Positions 36,776 through 46,420 of a stretch of 64,000 bases of DNA are shown here, piece after piece (position 1 is the first letter of the stretch; each line of letters begins with the position of its first letter). Origin of the DNA: Martelella sp. HB161492 (GTDB lineage Bacteria > Pseudomonadota > Alphaproteobacteria > Rhizobiales > Rhizobiaceae); contig NZ_JAATVV010000005.1 of the NCBI RefSeq assembly GCF_013184775.1, positions 332,478-396,477 on the forward strand, in the 5' to 3' direction. Under the pieces are notes generated by a model that did no database searches, was not told where the DNA came from, and was given only the letters and a program-made list of their open reading frames with translations. The position numbers and the translations under genes are program-made.

Positions 36776-37924
36776 ATGCCCGCTTTGACCTTCAGGAATG
36801 TCTCCAAGGCCTTTGGCGACAACACTGTTATCAAGACCTTCGACGCCGATATTCATGACGGCGAGTTCCTCGTCCTGCTCGGCCCGTCCGGCTGCGGCAA
36901 ATCTACCCTCCTGCGCATGATTGCCGGTCTGAGCGAGATCACCTCGGGCGATCTCCTTTTCGATGGCGAAGTCGCCAATGACTGGCAGCCAAAGAAGCGC
37001 GGCGTGGCATTTGTGTTCCAGACCTATGCGCTCTATCCGCATGCGACGGTGCGCGAAAACATTGCCTTTCCGCTGATCATGGATGCGTTTCGCAAGTGGT
37101 ATCACCTGCCGATCGTCAACATGATCGCCCGGGCCCGGTTGATGAAGCGTCAGGATATTGCTGAGCGGACCCTGAAAATTGCCCGCCAGCTCGAACTGGA
37201 GCCGCTGCTCGACCGCCGGCCGTCGAGCCTCTCGGGCGGTCAGCGCCAGCGTGTCGCTCTGGCCCGTGCTCTGGTTCGCAATCCATCGCTTTATCTGCTG
37301 GATGAACCGCTTTCCAATCTGGATGCGAAACTGCGGACGCAGATGCGCTCAGAAATCTCGGCGCTGCATCACAAGGTCGGCAAGACCTTTGTCTATGTGA
37401 CGCATGATCAGGTCGAGGCCATGACCATGGCGACCCGCATCATCATCATGAACAAGGGCGTGGTGCAGCAGGTTGGAACTCCGGACGAAATCTACGACCA
37501 GCCGGCCAATACTTTCGTGGCCCAGTTTGTCGGTTCGCCGCCGATGAACCTTATCCCCGCGTCGATCCGCGGCGACACGCTTGCCCTGTCCGGCAAGCTC
37601 GCAGCGCCAGTCGACACGCCGCTGCCCAAACGGCGCGAAGTCATTTTCGGCATCCGGCCGGAAAAACTTGAGCTCCGCGCCGCCGGCGCCGGGCGGTTGC
37701 CGGCGCGTGTCTCGGTGGTTGAGCGTCTCGGCGCCGAAACCGTGATTGGTTGCCGCCTGATGACGGGCGAGGAGGAACAGGATGGCCGGCTTCTGGAAAC
37801 GGACCTCGTTTTCGTACGTGTCTCCGGCCATCTGAAAATGAAGATCGGCGAGCAGTGCGCTCTCGACTACGCCGCCGGCGATGTCCTGATCTTCGATATT
37901 GAGAACGGTCAGCGACTGGTCTGA
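36776..37924 (+). CDS. ABC transporter ATP-binding protein (MalK/UgpC-like)
   Basis: 382-residue ATPase with Walker A GPSGCGKST, signature LSGGQRQRVALARAL, Walker B LYLLDEPLSNLD, switch FVYVTHDQVEA and C-terminal TOBE/OB domain (FGIRPEKLEL). A roughly 25-residue insert around residue 100 (DAFRKWYHLPIVNMIARARL) is longer than usual before the signature. It energises the importer of the preceding three genes. Confidence 0.93.
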   Translation: MPALTFRNVSKAFGDNTVIKTFDADIHDGEFLVLLGPSGCGKSTLLRMIAGLSEITSGDLLFDGEVANDWQPKKRGVAFVFQTYALYPHATVRENIAFPLIMDAFRKWYHLPIVNMIARARLMKRQDIAERTLKIARQLELEPLLDRRPSSLSGGQRQRVALARALVRNPSLYLLDEPLSNLDAKLRTQMRSEISALHHKVGKTFVYVTHDQVEAMTMATRIIIMNKGVVQQVGTPDEIYDQPANTFVAQFVGSPPMNLIPASIRGDTLALSGKLAAPVDTPLPKRREVIFGIRPEKLELRAAGAGRLPARVSVVERLGAETVIGCRLMTGEEEQDGRLLETDLVFVRVSGHLKMKIGEQCALDYAAGDVLIFDIENGQRLV

Positions 37925-37937
37925 CAGAAAGAAGAAT

Positions 37938-38831
37938 ATGCAGAATTTCCATATCTCCGCCACTGGCCACAGCCTCAATTACCTGCCCGAATATGTCGCC
38001 GTCTGGCAGGGTTTTTTCCGCGAGGAAGAGCTTGAGGTCACCACCGAGGTACCGTCCCCCTGGGATCTTGTGCTCGACCAAATTGGTTCTGACAAGGCCA
38101 ATGCCGCACTTGGCGGCATCTGGGTACCATCCATGTTCCACACCCGCGGCAAGCGCTATATCCCCTTCGCGCAGGTTGCCGCACGCGCGCCTCTGGCGGT
38201 CATCGGCCGCGAGCGGCCGGAGAATTTCGCCTGGGGCGCGCTTCCCGGGAAGGTGATTGCAATGAAGGGCAGCAACGGCGCGAGCGTTGGCCTGTTCATC
38301 AAGATGCTGCTGCGCGAACACGGTATCGACCCAAGAACGGTCAATTTTGTCCAGGATCTCGACGGCAAGATGCTGACAGATCTGTTCGTCGGCGGCATGG
38401 CTGACTATCTCGTCATCGACTACCCGTCCGCGGCCACACTCGAAGCAAGCGGTCGTGCACATGTGGTCGCGCCTCTGTCAATCAGCGGCGGCAATATACC
38501 ATGGAGCGTCTTCTACACAGACGGGGAAGCGAGCGCCGCCGCGCTTGATGTTCATTGCCGGTTCGTGCGGGCTCTCGGCCGGGGAATGGACTGGATCAAT
38601 GCCCGTCCAGCAGAAGAGTATCGGACATTTCTCGCCGAGACCTTTCCGAAATTTGCGCCCGATATTCTGGTCAGGCTGACTGATGTTTACCGTGAAAACG
38701 GCATGTGGACGACGCCCCGGATCGATCCGGACGCCTATCAGCGCTGGCAGAACGGCATTTGCGACGGCCATCTGACGTCGGCGCCGATTGCCTATGAAAC
38801 GCTGATCGACACGAGGCCAACGGCAGCCTGA
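37938..38831 (+). CDS. THI5/NMT1-like solute-binding-fold protein without signal peptide
   Basis: 297-residue protein with the periplasmic-binding type II fold of the NMT1/THI5/SsuA group (HSLNYLPEYVAVWQGFFREEELEV near the N terminus, GSNGASVGLFIKMLLREHGID mid-protein). The N terminus MQNFHISATGHSL has no secretion signal, so it should stay in the cytoplasm. That is unusual for an importer receptor but known for THI5-type enzymes and regulators. It lies between an ABC ATPase and a racemase. Role unknown: a sensor, sequestering protein or enzyme. Confidence 0.7.
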   Translation: MQNFHISATGHSLNYLPEYVAVWQGFFREEELEVTTEVPSPWDLVLDQIGSDKANAALGGIWVPSMFHTRGKRYIPFAQVAARAPLAVIGRERPENFAWGALPGKVIAMKGSNGASVGLFIKMLLREHGIDPRTVNFVQDLDGKMLTDLFVGGMADYLVIDYPSAATLEASGRAHVVAPLSISGGNIPWSVFYTDGEASAAALDVHCRFVRALGRGMDWINARPAEEYRTFLAETFPKFAPDILVRLTDVYRENGMWTTPRIDPDAYQRWQNGICDGHLTSAPIAYETLIDTRPTAA

Positions 38832-38860
38832 ACGAAAGCCCCCATTGAGAGTGACAGACC

Positions 38861-39574
38861 ATGCGTATCGCCGTCATCAATCCCAATACGACCACTTCCA
38901 TGACGGAGCAGATTGCCGCAGCAGCCAAGGCCGCGGCAATGCCCGGGACCGAAATCCTCGGACGCCAGTCGCCACATGGACCGGCAGCCATTGAAGGGCC
39001 GTTTGACGGCGCGTGCGCTGTTCCCGGTCTTCTGTGCGCGATCGCCGCCGCGGAAGAAGACGGAGCCGATGCCCATGTGATTGCCTGTTTCGACGACACC
39101 GGGCTTGATGCCGCACGTGCCATTGCAACACGTCCGGTGATCGGGATCGGTGAGGCGTCCTTTCATGCCGTCACATTGCTGGCTCACAGTTTCTGTGTCG
39201 TCACAACGCTCTCACGCTCTGCGCCGATCATCGAAGACAACCTATTGCGCTACGGTTTTGCCCAGCGTTGCCGGCAAGTTTTCGCCTCCGACATTCCTGT
39301 GCTGGCATTGGAAGACCCGCAAAGCGGTGCGTTTGAAAAGATCTCTGCCCTTATCGAGCGCGGGATTGAAGCGGGTGCAGAAGGGGTGGCACTTGGCTGC
39401 GCCGGCATGGCCGGCTTTGCCCGCGATCTCCAGAACCGTCACGGTATTCCGATCGTCGACGGTGTGTCCGCTGCTGTCGGTCTTGCCGAAATGCTGGTGC
39501 GTTGCGGACTGGCGACGTCGAAATCCGGAATCTGGGCGGCGCCAAGCCGTCCGAACCTGCTGGCCGCCGGATAG
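38861..39574 (+). CDS. Hydantoin racemase-like Asp/Glu racemase family protein
   Basis: 237-residue cofactor-independent racemase. Cys76 (VIACFDDTGL) and Cys180 (ALGCAGMAG) fall at almost the same positions as the two catalytic cysteines of rhizobial hydantoin racemase. The N terminus RIAVINPNTTTSMTE is the family's INPNT motif. It is the last plus-strand gene of the operon and suggests that the imported compound is a 5-substituted hydantoin or similar carbonyl-activated chiral amide. Allantoin racemase is an alternative. Confidence 0.82.
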   Translation: MRIAVINPNTTTSMTEQIAAAAKAAAMPGTEILGRQSPHGPAAIEGPFDGACAVPGLLCAIAAAEEDGADAHVIACFDDTGLDAARAIATRPVIGIGEASFHAVTLLAHSFCVVTTLSRSAPIIEDNLLRYGFAQRCRQVFASDIPVLALEDPQSGAFEKISALIERGIEAGAEGVALGCAGMAGFARDLQNRHGIPIVDGVSAAVGLAEMLVRCGLATSKSGIWAAPSRPNLLAAG

Positions 39575-39595
39575 ATCCCGGCACTGACGGCCCTG

Positions 39596-40504
39596 TCAGA
39601 CCGCGCCGCCATTTGACTGTGGTGTCGAGACATCATCCAGCCGGTTCACCAGCCAGTCGATGCGTTCATAGCGTTTCAGACTTTCCTCACCCAGCGCCGT
39701 GGCAACGTTCCAGGCCAGATAATTGATAATGGTAAGCGCCGCGGCAAAAGAATTGAAGGGCGAGGGCGACTGACAGCGACAGCGCAAGACATGCTCTGCA
39801 GCCTTGGCGCTAGCTGCAGCGCTTAGATCGGTAATCAAGATCGTTGTCGCGCCTGCTGCGCGTGCTTCCTTCAAGATCGTCGGCAGAAGTCTCGGCCGCC
39901 GGCGAAATGCAATGACCAGCAGCACATCACCCTTGCTGACCGAGGCGAACTCATGCGAATAGCTCGCGCCGCCGGTCAAGATCATATGGACGTCGCTTTT
40001 CATCAGTGAGAAATAATGCGCGGCTTGGTGGGCAAGCCCGTAACCGCTGCGAAGCCCCATGATCCACACCCGCCTTGCCGCGACAATCGCCTGACTGGCG
40101 TCCTCGAGCGTCTTGGCTGGCAACCCCTCGGCGGTTGACCGGATATTGTCCAGATCCATTTGCACCGTTGTCGCGATGGACGGCTTTCCCAGCGAGGGTG
40201 TGCCTGGATCGGCCTGTCCTGCGCGCGGCGATCCCCAGTGCTGGTCCTGCCGGATCTGACGCTTGGCATCCGGATAGGTCTTGTAGCCAAGTGTTCGGAT
40301 CAGTCGGGCCGCGGTTGCCTTTGATACATGGGCCTTTTCGGCCAGCTCTCCGGCCGTATAGCTTGGCAGATCCATCTGGAACTGAAGCAGGATGTCGGCG
40401 AGGCGTTTTTCGGCTGGCGTCAGTGTTGCATAGATTGCATAAATTCGCGCCTCAAGCGACGGTTTGGGCTGTTGTCCGTCCTTGGAGGGGACTGGTGAAC
40501 GCAC
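39596..40504 (-). CDS. RpiR-family transcriptional regulator
   Basis: 302-residue regulator with an N-terminal RpiR helix-turn-helix (LTPAEKRLADILLQFQ, then AGELAEKAHVSKATAARLIR) and a C-terminal SIS domain (IMGLRSGYGLAHQAAHYFSL, then GDVLLVIAFRRR) that senses phosphosugars or other small ligands. The GTG at 40504 is chosen because AAAGGA sits 7 bases upstream; the frame stays open to ATG 40579. It converges on the preceding operon and is its likely regulator. Confidence 0.85.
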   Translation of the reverse strand: MRSPVPSKDGQQPKPSLEARIYAIYATLTPAEKRLADILLQFQMDLPSYTAGELAEKAHVSKATAARLIRTLGYKTYPDAKRQIRQDQHWGSPRAGQADPGTPSLGKPSIATTVQMDLDNIRSTAEGLPAKTLEDASQAIVAARRVWIMGLRSGYGLAHQAAHYFSLMKSDVHMILTGGASYSHEFASVSKGDVLLVIAFRRRPRLLPTILKEARAAGATTILITDLSAAASAKAAEHVLRCRCQSPSPFNSFAAALTIINYLAWNVATALGEESLKRYERIDWLVNRLDDVSTPQSNGGAV

Positions 40505-40874
40505 GACAATTCCTTTGTTGACAGGTGCTTGCTGCAGAAGCCTGATTTCAGAGTATCGACGGGAGTCTATGCGTTGCATGGTGCGGAGGCAAGCAGCCCG
40601 GTGGCCACGAGCGACACGGATGGTCCCGGTTTCGCCAAAGCTCGCGGCGCGTCATGCGCGCATCGACATCCGCCCGATCGCTGCTGCTGATAACCCGGTT
40701 GATCGACAGGATTAGCGCGCCATCAACAGTTGTATACTGACATGCAGACATGGCCCTTTTCGCGTCAGTCCTATGCTTCGGTATAGCGCGACCATTCGGA
40801 CGCGCTCTTTCACCGTGCCCGGCAACTGTCGATAATTGGCCTGACATTCAAGCAAGACCGTAGAGGCTATCACC

Positions 40875-41384
40875 ATGTATCATCGACTGCTGCACATCGC
40901 GATCCTTATCTGCGGGCTCGCTACAGCTGCTTCCGCAGCCGATATTGCCCCGGCAGAAGGGCCGGTCCTGCTGACGGTCTCCGGCGCTATCTCAGCCGCA
41001 AACACGTCGGACGGCGCTGTGGAATTTGACCGGGCGATGCTGGATGCCCTGCCGCAGCAGACCTTCACGACCGGTACCATCTGGACCGACGGGACGAACA
41101 GCTTTTCCGGGGTTGCCCTGTCTGACCTTCTGAAGCTTGTCGGCGCACATGGCAAGACGCTGAGGCTCGTTGCGCTCAATGACTACGCCGTCGAAATTCC
41201 GCTTGCCGCAATTGATCCCAAAGCACCGATCGTCGCTCTGCGCATCGATGGTTCGGAGATGTCGGTGCGTGACAAGGGGCCGCTCTGGCTGATGTATCCC
41301 TTTGACAGCAACCCTTCTTATCGCACCGAAGTGACCTATTCGCAGAGCATCTGGCAACTGACCAAGATCGAGGTTGAAAACTGA
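40875..41384 (+). CDS. PruR-like periplasmic pterin-binding (molybdopterin-fold) protein
   Basis: 169-residue secreted protein with a signal peptide (HIAILICGLATAASA, cut before Asp-Ile). The mature part resembles the molybdopterin-binding oxidoreductase fold but is too short and lacks a catalytic cysteine, as in PruR of Agrobacterium. PruR binds a pterin and signals to a membrane partner. The conserved end GPLWLMYP...QSIWQLTKIEVE is typical. The hybrid kinase TTG follows three bases after its stop, so the two form a sensory pair. Named by pattern recognition. Confidence 0.7.
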   Translation: MYHRLLHIAILICGLATAASAADIAPAEGPVLLTVSGAISAANTSDGAVEFDRAMLDALPQQTFTTGTIWTDGTNSFSGVALSDLLKLVGAHGKTLRLVALNDYAVEIPLAAIDPKAPIVALRIDGSEMSVRDKGPLWLMYPFDSNPSYRTEVTYSQSIWQLTKIEVEN

Positions 41385-41387
41385 CCA

Positions 41388-43997
41388 TTGGCGATCACCC
41401 AGTTCAACCAGCGTGAAACGGCATCAGGGCGAAGACATCGGCGGCTGCGTTATGCCGCCGCTGCCGTCATGGTGACGGCGGTCAGCCTGTTGCTGGTGTC
41501 GCTCGGCCTGCAGCTTGTCCGGGAGGTCAGAAGCCTGCAGGCCGTTCCTGCTGACAGCGTGCAATGGGCGCTGGCCCAGGTTCAGGTCGAGCTTCTGGTC
41601 CTGACCCAGACGGTTGACGGGGCGATAGACGACTATAACCAGGAAGCGGTTCGCCACACCGAGAGTTCGCTGGCCGACGTGCGCCAGCGCTTCGATATTT
41701 TCTACAGCCGCATCGCCACGCTGCGCCAGGGCGATGTCTTTACCCCGCTGATCGATCAGCCGCATGCCGTCAACGCGCTTGAAAACATTCAGGCGGCACT
41801 GACAGCCTCACTGCCAGCCATCGACGCCGATGATGCAACGCTGATCGCGGCTCTGCCCGCGCTGTTCGAACGTTTCAGCGCCCTCCAGCCCGATGTGCGC
41901 CGCCTGATGCTGGATGGCGTGCGCGTGTTTGCCGAAAGCGCCGATGCCGAACGCAGCTCCTTTTCCATTCTCCTGATCGAGACAAGTATTGTCGCGGCGG
42001 TTGTCCTCGTCGCCATGATCGTCGCCCTGCTTCTGCTTGTGCTGCAGGCAGGGATCTCGCGCCGTCGCTCGGAAGCCCTGCGCACCAGCAATGAGCTCTA
42101 TTCCAGCGCAGTGGGCGTTTCCCTCGATCCGATTCTGGTGACTTCCGAGGACGGACACATTCTCGATTGCAATGCTGCCGCTGAGCGTGTCTTCGGCTTT
42201 CACCGGCATGCTGTTCTTGGCCTCAGGGTTGAAGACCTTATTGTCCCGCAGGACCAGCGCGACGCTCACCGTGACAGCCGTACGCACTATCTGGCTGAAC
42301 ATGGCCAGCATTCGCATGTGTCGGAGCGCTTCGAGATCGAAGCGCAGCGCAGCGACGGATCGCGGTTCCCCGCCGAACTCTCCTTCGGCTTTACCCGGGG
42401 CAGTGATGGTGCGATCTTCACCGTCTATCTCCGTGATATCTCCGATCGCAAGAAAGTACAGCAAGCCCTGACGGCTGCCCGTGACGAGGCGATTGCGACG
42501 GCACGGGCCAAATCGGAATTTCTGGCCGTCATGAGCCATGAAATGCGCACACCGCTGAATGGCGTGATGGGTGTGCTGGATATGCTTGGCGAAACCCGGC
42601 TGACAGCCAAACAGCGAACCTATCTTGAGACCGCCATGACGTCGGGGGAAATTCTGCAACGGCATATCAATGAGGTTCTCGATATCACGCGGTTCGAATC
42701 CGGTGCGGCAACCCTCAGCCCGACGCGTTTCTCTGTCTCAAGGCTCTTTGCTGAATTGCAGCGCATCAATGCGCCGGCAGCGGCAAAATCCGGCAATCAG
42801 ATCCTCGTCGACATCGGTGATGGTGTCGACAGCTTCGTTCAGGATCGCCACAATCTGCGTCAGATCCTGCTCAACCTGATCGGTAATGCCTTGAAATTCA
42901 CCGAAGACGGGACGATCACGCTCAGCGTGCGGGCCGTTCAGAACGGGCTCGAAATCTCAGTACGTGATACCGGAATTGGGATAGGGGCTGGCGATCAACA
43001 GCGGATCTTCGACGACTTCGTCATGCTCGATTCGTCTTACGGGCGCCGCGCGGCAGGATCAGGACTGGGCCTTGGAATAGCGCGGCGGATCGCGACGCTG
43101 ATGGGCGGCACGCTCAGCGTTGCCAGCGTCGTCGGGCAGGGCAGCTGCTTCACGCTCAACCTGCCGCCGCTTGCCGATCCGGCAGTGGAGGCCGAACCCG
43201 AAGACGAAACCCCGCCCCGCGTCACACCGGAGCGGGCGCAATTTCCACTGAATGTCCTTCTGGTCGAGGACAACGAGACCAACCGCTTCGTCGCACGTGA
43301 GATGCTGAAGCGTCACGGTTGCCGCATCATCGAGGCCGTTGATGGGCAGGAGGGTGTCGAATGCGCAGCCAAAAGGCACTTCGATCTCATTTTCATGGAT
43401 GTATCAATGCCTCGGATGGACGGTCTGCGCGCAACCGAACTGATCCGCTCCGGCAATGGTGCATCACGACAAAGCATCATTATCGGCCTGACTGCCCATG
43501 CTTTGCCGGAGGAGCGGCGGCGGCTGCTTGCCGCCGGCATGCAGGACTGCATTTTCAAACCCCTTCGTGCAGCGCGGCTTGCGGAAGTCCTGGCGCAGCA
43601 TGCCGCCAAGCATGATCAGGCCCAGCCGGAAAACGGCAAGGCACCAGCGGAAACAATCGAGCTCATTGACCAGGAGACCTTCAGCGAACTGGTAGCGGCT
43701 TTGCCGGAGCCCTTGCTTTTGCGCCAGCTGGACCGCTTTCGGCACGAATTGTCGGCTGTACTGGGCAACGAGCTCGCCGATGGAGGGAGCTTGCCGCAAT
43801 GGGCGGATGCTGCCCATAAGCTCGCCGGATCGGCTGCCGTTTTCGGCGCCTGCAAATTGCGTCTGGCGCTGCAGGCGCTTGAAACAGCCTGCAAGACCGA
43901 AGACCGGCGGCAGCTAAAATCGCTGCGTCTGGCCGTATCCGACGCCGCTGATGAGACGTTGCAAGCCCTTGAGGCGGCGCTTCCCGATCGCGGTTAG
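41388..43997 (+). CDS. Hybrid sensor histidine kinase with PAS, receiver and HPt domains
   Basis: 869-residue BarA/ArcB-type membrane kinase. It has two transmembrane helices (about residues 22-45 and 200-225) bracketing a periplasmic helical sensor, then a PAS domain (about 240-360). HisKA has His384 in AVMSHEMRTPLNG, and the HATPase has GLGLGIARRIATLMGG. The receiver has Asp671 in IFMDVSMPRMDG, and the C-terminal HPt domain has His810 in AHKLAGSAAVFG. The start is a TTG directly after the PruR-like gene, implying coupling. The phosphorelay output is probably the NarL-type regulator at 45271. Confidence 0.9.
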   Translation: MAITQFNQRETASGRRHRRLRYAAAAVMVTAVSLLLVSLGLQLVREVRSLQAVPADSVQWALAQVQVELLVLTQTVDGAIDDYNQEAVRHTESSLADVRQRFDIFYSRIATLRQGDVFTPLIDQPHAVNALENIQAALTASLPAIDADDATLIAALPALFERFSALQPDVRRLMLDGVRVFAESADAERSSFSILLIETSIVAAVVLVAMIVALLLLVLQAGISRRRSEALRTSNELYSSAVGVSLDPILVTSEDGHILDCNAAAERVFGFHRHAVLGLRVEDLIVPQDQRDAHRDSRTHYLAEHGQHSHVSERFEIEAQRSDGSRFPAELSFGFTRGSDGAIFTVYLRDISDRKKVQQALTAARDEAIATARAKSEFLAVMSHEMRTPLNGVMGVLDMLGETRLTAKQRTYLETAMTSGEILQRHINEVLDITRFESGAATLSPTRFSVSRLFAELQRINAPAAAKSGNQILVDIGDGVDSFVQDRHNLRQILLNLIGNALKFTEDGTITLSVRAVQNGLEISVRDTGIGIGAGDQQRIFDDFVMLDSSYGRRAAGSGLGLGIARRIATLMGGTLSVASVVGQGSCFTLNLPPLADPAVEAEPEDETPPRVTPERAQFPLNVLLVEDNETNRFVAREMLKRHGCRIIEAVDGQEGVECAAKRHFDLIFMDVSMPRMDGLRATELIRSGNGASRQSIIIGLTAHALPEERRRLLAAGMQDCIFKPLRAARLAEVLAQHAAKHDQAQPENGKAPAETIELIDQETFSELVAALPEPLLLRQLDRFRHELSAVLGNELADGGSLPQWADAAHKLAGSAAVFGACKLRLALQALETACKTEDRRQLKSLRLAVSDAADETLQALEAALPDRG

Positions 43998-44283
43998 AAT
44001 CGTCTGATGCACAGCAATTACTGGAAGACGATCAGCAAAGGCCTGAGCAGCGCCGAGGCGCATTCGACACCGCGCGGTGCAAGGCCGGCACGCCGCCGCA
44101 AGACATTGATGCTTCCCCCTTCAGGCCCGGCGCGCAGCATCCAGATCGGACGCCTATACCAAAGCATAGGCTGTCAGACCTGATGAGACTGCCGCTACCC
44201 GAGCTCGTCCCTGCCGCTGGACTTCAAGTGCGATAAGACATAGGGCGTAGCGCCAACAACGACTTCAGGTCTGAAAGGCATCC

Positions 44284-45237
44284 ATGCCCGCCGTATCGAT
44301 CATCATGCCCTGTCTGAATGCATCCCGTGATCTCGTGAACACGCTGGAAACCGTTCTGGCCCAGACGTTCCGGGATTTCGAGCTCCTTGTCGTTGACGGC
44401 GGTTCCGTGGATGCAAGCCCCGCCATCATCGCAGAATATGCCGCCCGCGACCGGCGGGTGCGATTGCTGTCCGAAGCGCAACGAAGTGCCGTCCACGCCC
44501 GCAACTATGGAAGCGCCAGGGCTTCCGGCCAGTATCTGGCCTTTATCGACGCCGGTGACAAATGGTCGCCGGACAAACTCGCCCTGTCCCTCAAGCGGCT
44601 GACAGAGGCGGATGGCACCGCCGCCGTCTATGGCCGGGTCAGCTGTTTCAGACGCGATCCTGCAACCCTTCTCATCGTCACGCGTATTCGCCGGCGGGAT
44701 CTGAACATGCTGGATCTGCTTGGCGAAAATCCCGTCCTGACAGCGTCCAATCTTGTCGTCAGGCGCAGCTGGTTCGAAGAGACCGGCGGTTTCGACACGA
44801 GCCTGCTCTATGGCAGCTTCCTCGACTGGCTGCTGCGGCTGGAGGCGAGGGGCGCCCGCATATCCGGGATAGACCGCTTCCTCGCCCATATGTATATTCC
44901 ACGCTGCAATGAGCCGGGAGAACTGGAATCGCTGCGTAAAGGCTGGGACATGGCCGCGGAAAAGGCCCTTGCAAGGGGCTGGACGCCACGTCGTCGCCGG
45001 GTCGACGCATTGCTCGCAACCCATCTGAGCCGGCTGTCCTGCCGCGCATTTCGCTGCGGAGCCGGTGCTGGCACCGGCTTTAGCCTGGCGCTGGAAGCCT
45101 TCACCCTGTCGCCGCCGACGCTGTTTTATTGGCCAACGCTTTGCCTGCGTCGCGCCGGTGCGGCAATGCTGAACCGTCACAGGCTCATGCCGGAGGCTGA
45201 AGCGCCGCAATTTACCATCGTGGCCAAACGAAGCTGA
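44284..45237 (+). CDS. Family 2 glycosyltransferase
   Basis: 317-residue GT-A glycosyltransferase. It begins VSIIMPCLNASRDLVNTLETVLAQTFRDFELLVVDGGS (in part), with the DGGS nucleotide-sugar site and FIDAGDKWSPDKL holding the DxD-like acidic site. The C-terminal part has basic and hydrophobic helices but no clear transmembrane domain. Surface polysaccharide synthesis is likely. It lies between a hybrid kinase and a response regulator that may control a surface trait. Confidence 0.82.
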   Translation: MPAVSIIMPCLNASRDLVNTLETVLAQTFRDFELLVVDGGSVDASPAIIAEYAARDRRVRLLSEAQRSAVHARNYGSARASGQYLAFIDAGDKWSPDKLALSLKRLTEADGTAAVYGRVSCFRRDPATLLIVTRIRRRDLNMLDLLGENPVLTASNLVVRRSWFEETGGFDTSLLYGSFLDWLLRLEARGARISGIDRFLAHMYIPRCNEPGELESLRKGWDMAAEKALARGWTPRRRRVDALLATHLSRLSCRAFRCGAGAGTGFSLALEAFTLSPPTLFYWPTLCLRRAGAAMLNRHRLMPEAEAPQFTIVAKRS

Positions 45238-45270
45238 CGCACCTCCCGATAGCGCCGCCAGGCATGATGT

Positions 45271-45885
45271 TCAGAACAGACCTGCTTCCTTGGCGATCAT
45301 TGCGGCCATGGTGCGGTTTTTCGCTTCCAGTTTGCGGCAAAGCGTTTTCACATGCAATTTGACCGTGACCTCCTGGAGATCCAGCCCGCGGGCGATTTCC
45401 TTGTTTGACTGGCCTTCAGCCAGCCCCTGGAGCACTTCCATCTCACGTTTGGTCAGTTTTTCGGCCAGCGGGTGGATCTTGGTCTCTTCCTTGTCGGTCA
45501 GAAACTGCACCGGCGCATATTGCTCACCCGCTGCCATGAACCGGATGGCATGGACAAGGGTCTTGGCCGGTAATGTCTTGGGAAGAAACCCGGCGGCCCC
45601 TGACGCCAATGCCTCCTCGGCCACCGCACGCGATGCGGTACCCGAAATAATGGCAACGGGGCTGCCGAAATTCAGCGTCCTTGCCTTGGTCAGGCCTTCC
45701 AAACCATTCATGCCAGGCATGGAATAATCAAGCAGAACCAGATCAAACGGCGCCTCGCGCTGCATCCGGGCCGCGGCCTCGGGGAAATCTGCGGCAACGG
45801 CGATATCAAAACCCGGCTCCTGAGCGAGAAAAGCACAGATCGTATCGCGAACCAGCTCATGGTCGTCTGCAATCAGCAACTTCAT
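45271..45885 (-). CDS. NarL/FixJ-family response regulator (LuxR-type HTH)
   Basis: 204-residue response regulator. The receiver KLLIADDHELVRDTICAFL has phosphoacceptor Asp53 in LLDYSMPGMNG. The C-terminal LuxR-type helix-turn-helix is LTKREMEVLQGLAEGQSNKEIARGLDLQEVTVKLHV (in part). It is the nearest DNA-binding partner for the hybrid kinase at 41388, separated by the glycosyltransferase gene. Confidence 0.9.
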   Translation of the reverse strand: MKLLIADDHELVRDTICAFLAQEPGFDIAVAADFPEAAARMQREAPFDLVLLDYSMPGMNGLEGLTKARTLNFGSPVAIISGTASRAVAEEALASGAAGFLPKTLPAKTLVHAIRFMAAGEQYAPVQFLTDKEETKIHPLAEKLTKREMEVLQGLAEGQSNKEIARGLDLQEVTVKLHVKTLCRKLEAKNRTMAAMIAKEAGLF

Positions 45886-46412
45886 CGGGCCATCCTCAAT
45901 GTGAACGCCATATTGCCGGTCGCCGCAGCAGATCCGGGCAATCCGTTCGGGTGAAGAAACGATACCATGAAATCATGTAACAGACGGTCTTTGTCTTGGT
46001 AAGTCCGTCCCGGTTTCTTCAGGTCACAGATTTTATTCATGGCCTTGTAAATGGCTCCTATCCAAAAGGATAGAGAGCGATGCGAAAGATGTAGGCGACC
46101 AAGCCGTTCGACCGGCAGCTATCCGAAGGAAGGTGCCGCATGTGCTTCAGCGCGATGGATCAAATACCCCGCCGCATGCGATTGTCAGGACATAGCAGGA
46201 CGGCAGACGGACAACGGGTCCGGGACCTCCTGCCCCCAATTGCATCGCCGCGCCCCCCCCCTGTGGCGATGCAACCGAGGCGGAGGGGAAGCACTCAAGA
46301 TGCATGCCCTCCGCCTCGCCCCAATCGCAGTGCTTCATCAGGAACCCGGGTGCGCCGGTAGGGGCCGTCAGCTTCAGGGCGGGCGGCTCCGCTCCTCTGA
46401 ACATGCCTCTTC

Positions 46413-46420
46413 TGTATACA
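46413..46420. promoter_or_regulatory. TGTATACA palindrome, distal candidate GntR operator
   Basis: Perfect octamer palindrome, extended to the decamer CTGTATACAG. An identical octamer lies 137 bases downstream, and both are upstream of the GntR/FadR-type gene, whose family commonly binds TGTNNACA-like dyads. Confidence 0.45.

Noticed and set aside
46253..46261. Run of nine C as a phase-variation tract
   Set aside because: Not inside or directly upstream of any supported gene.
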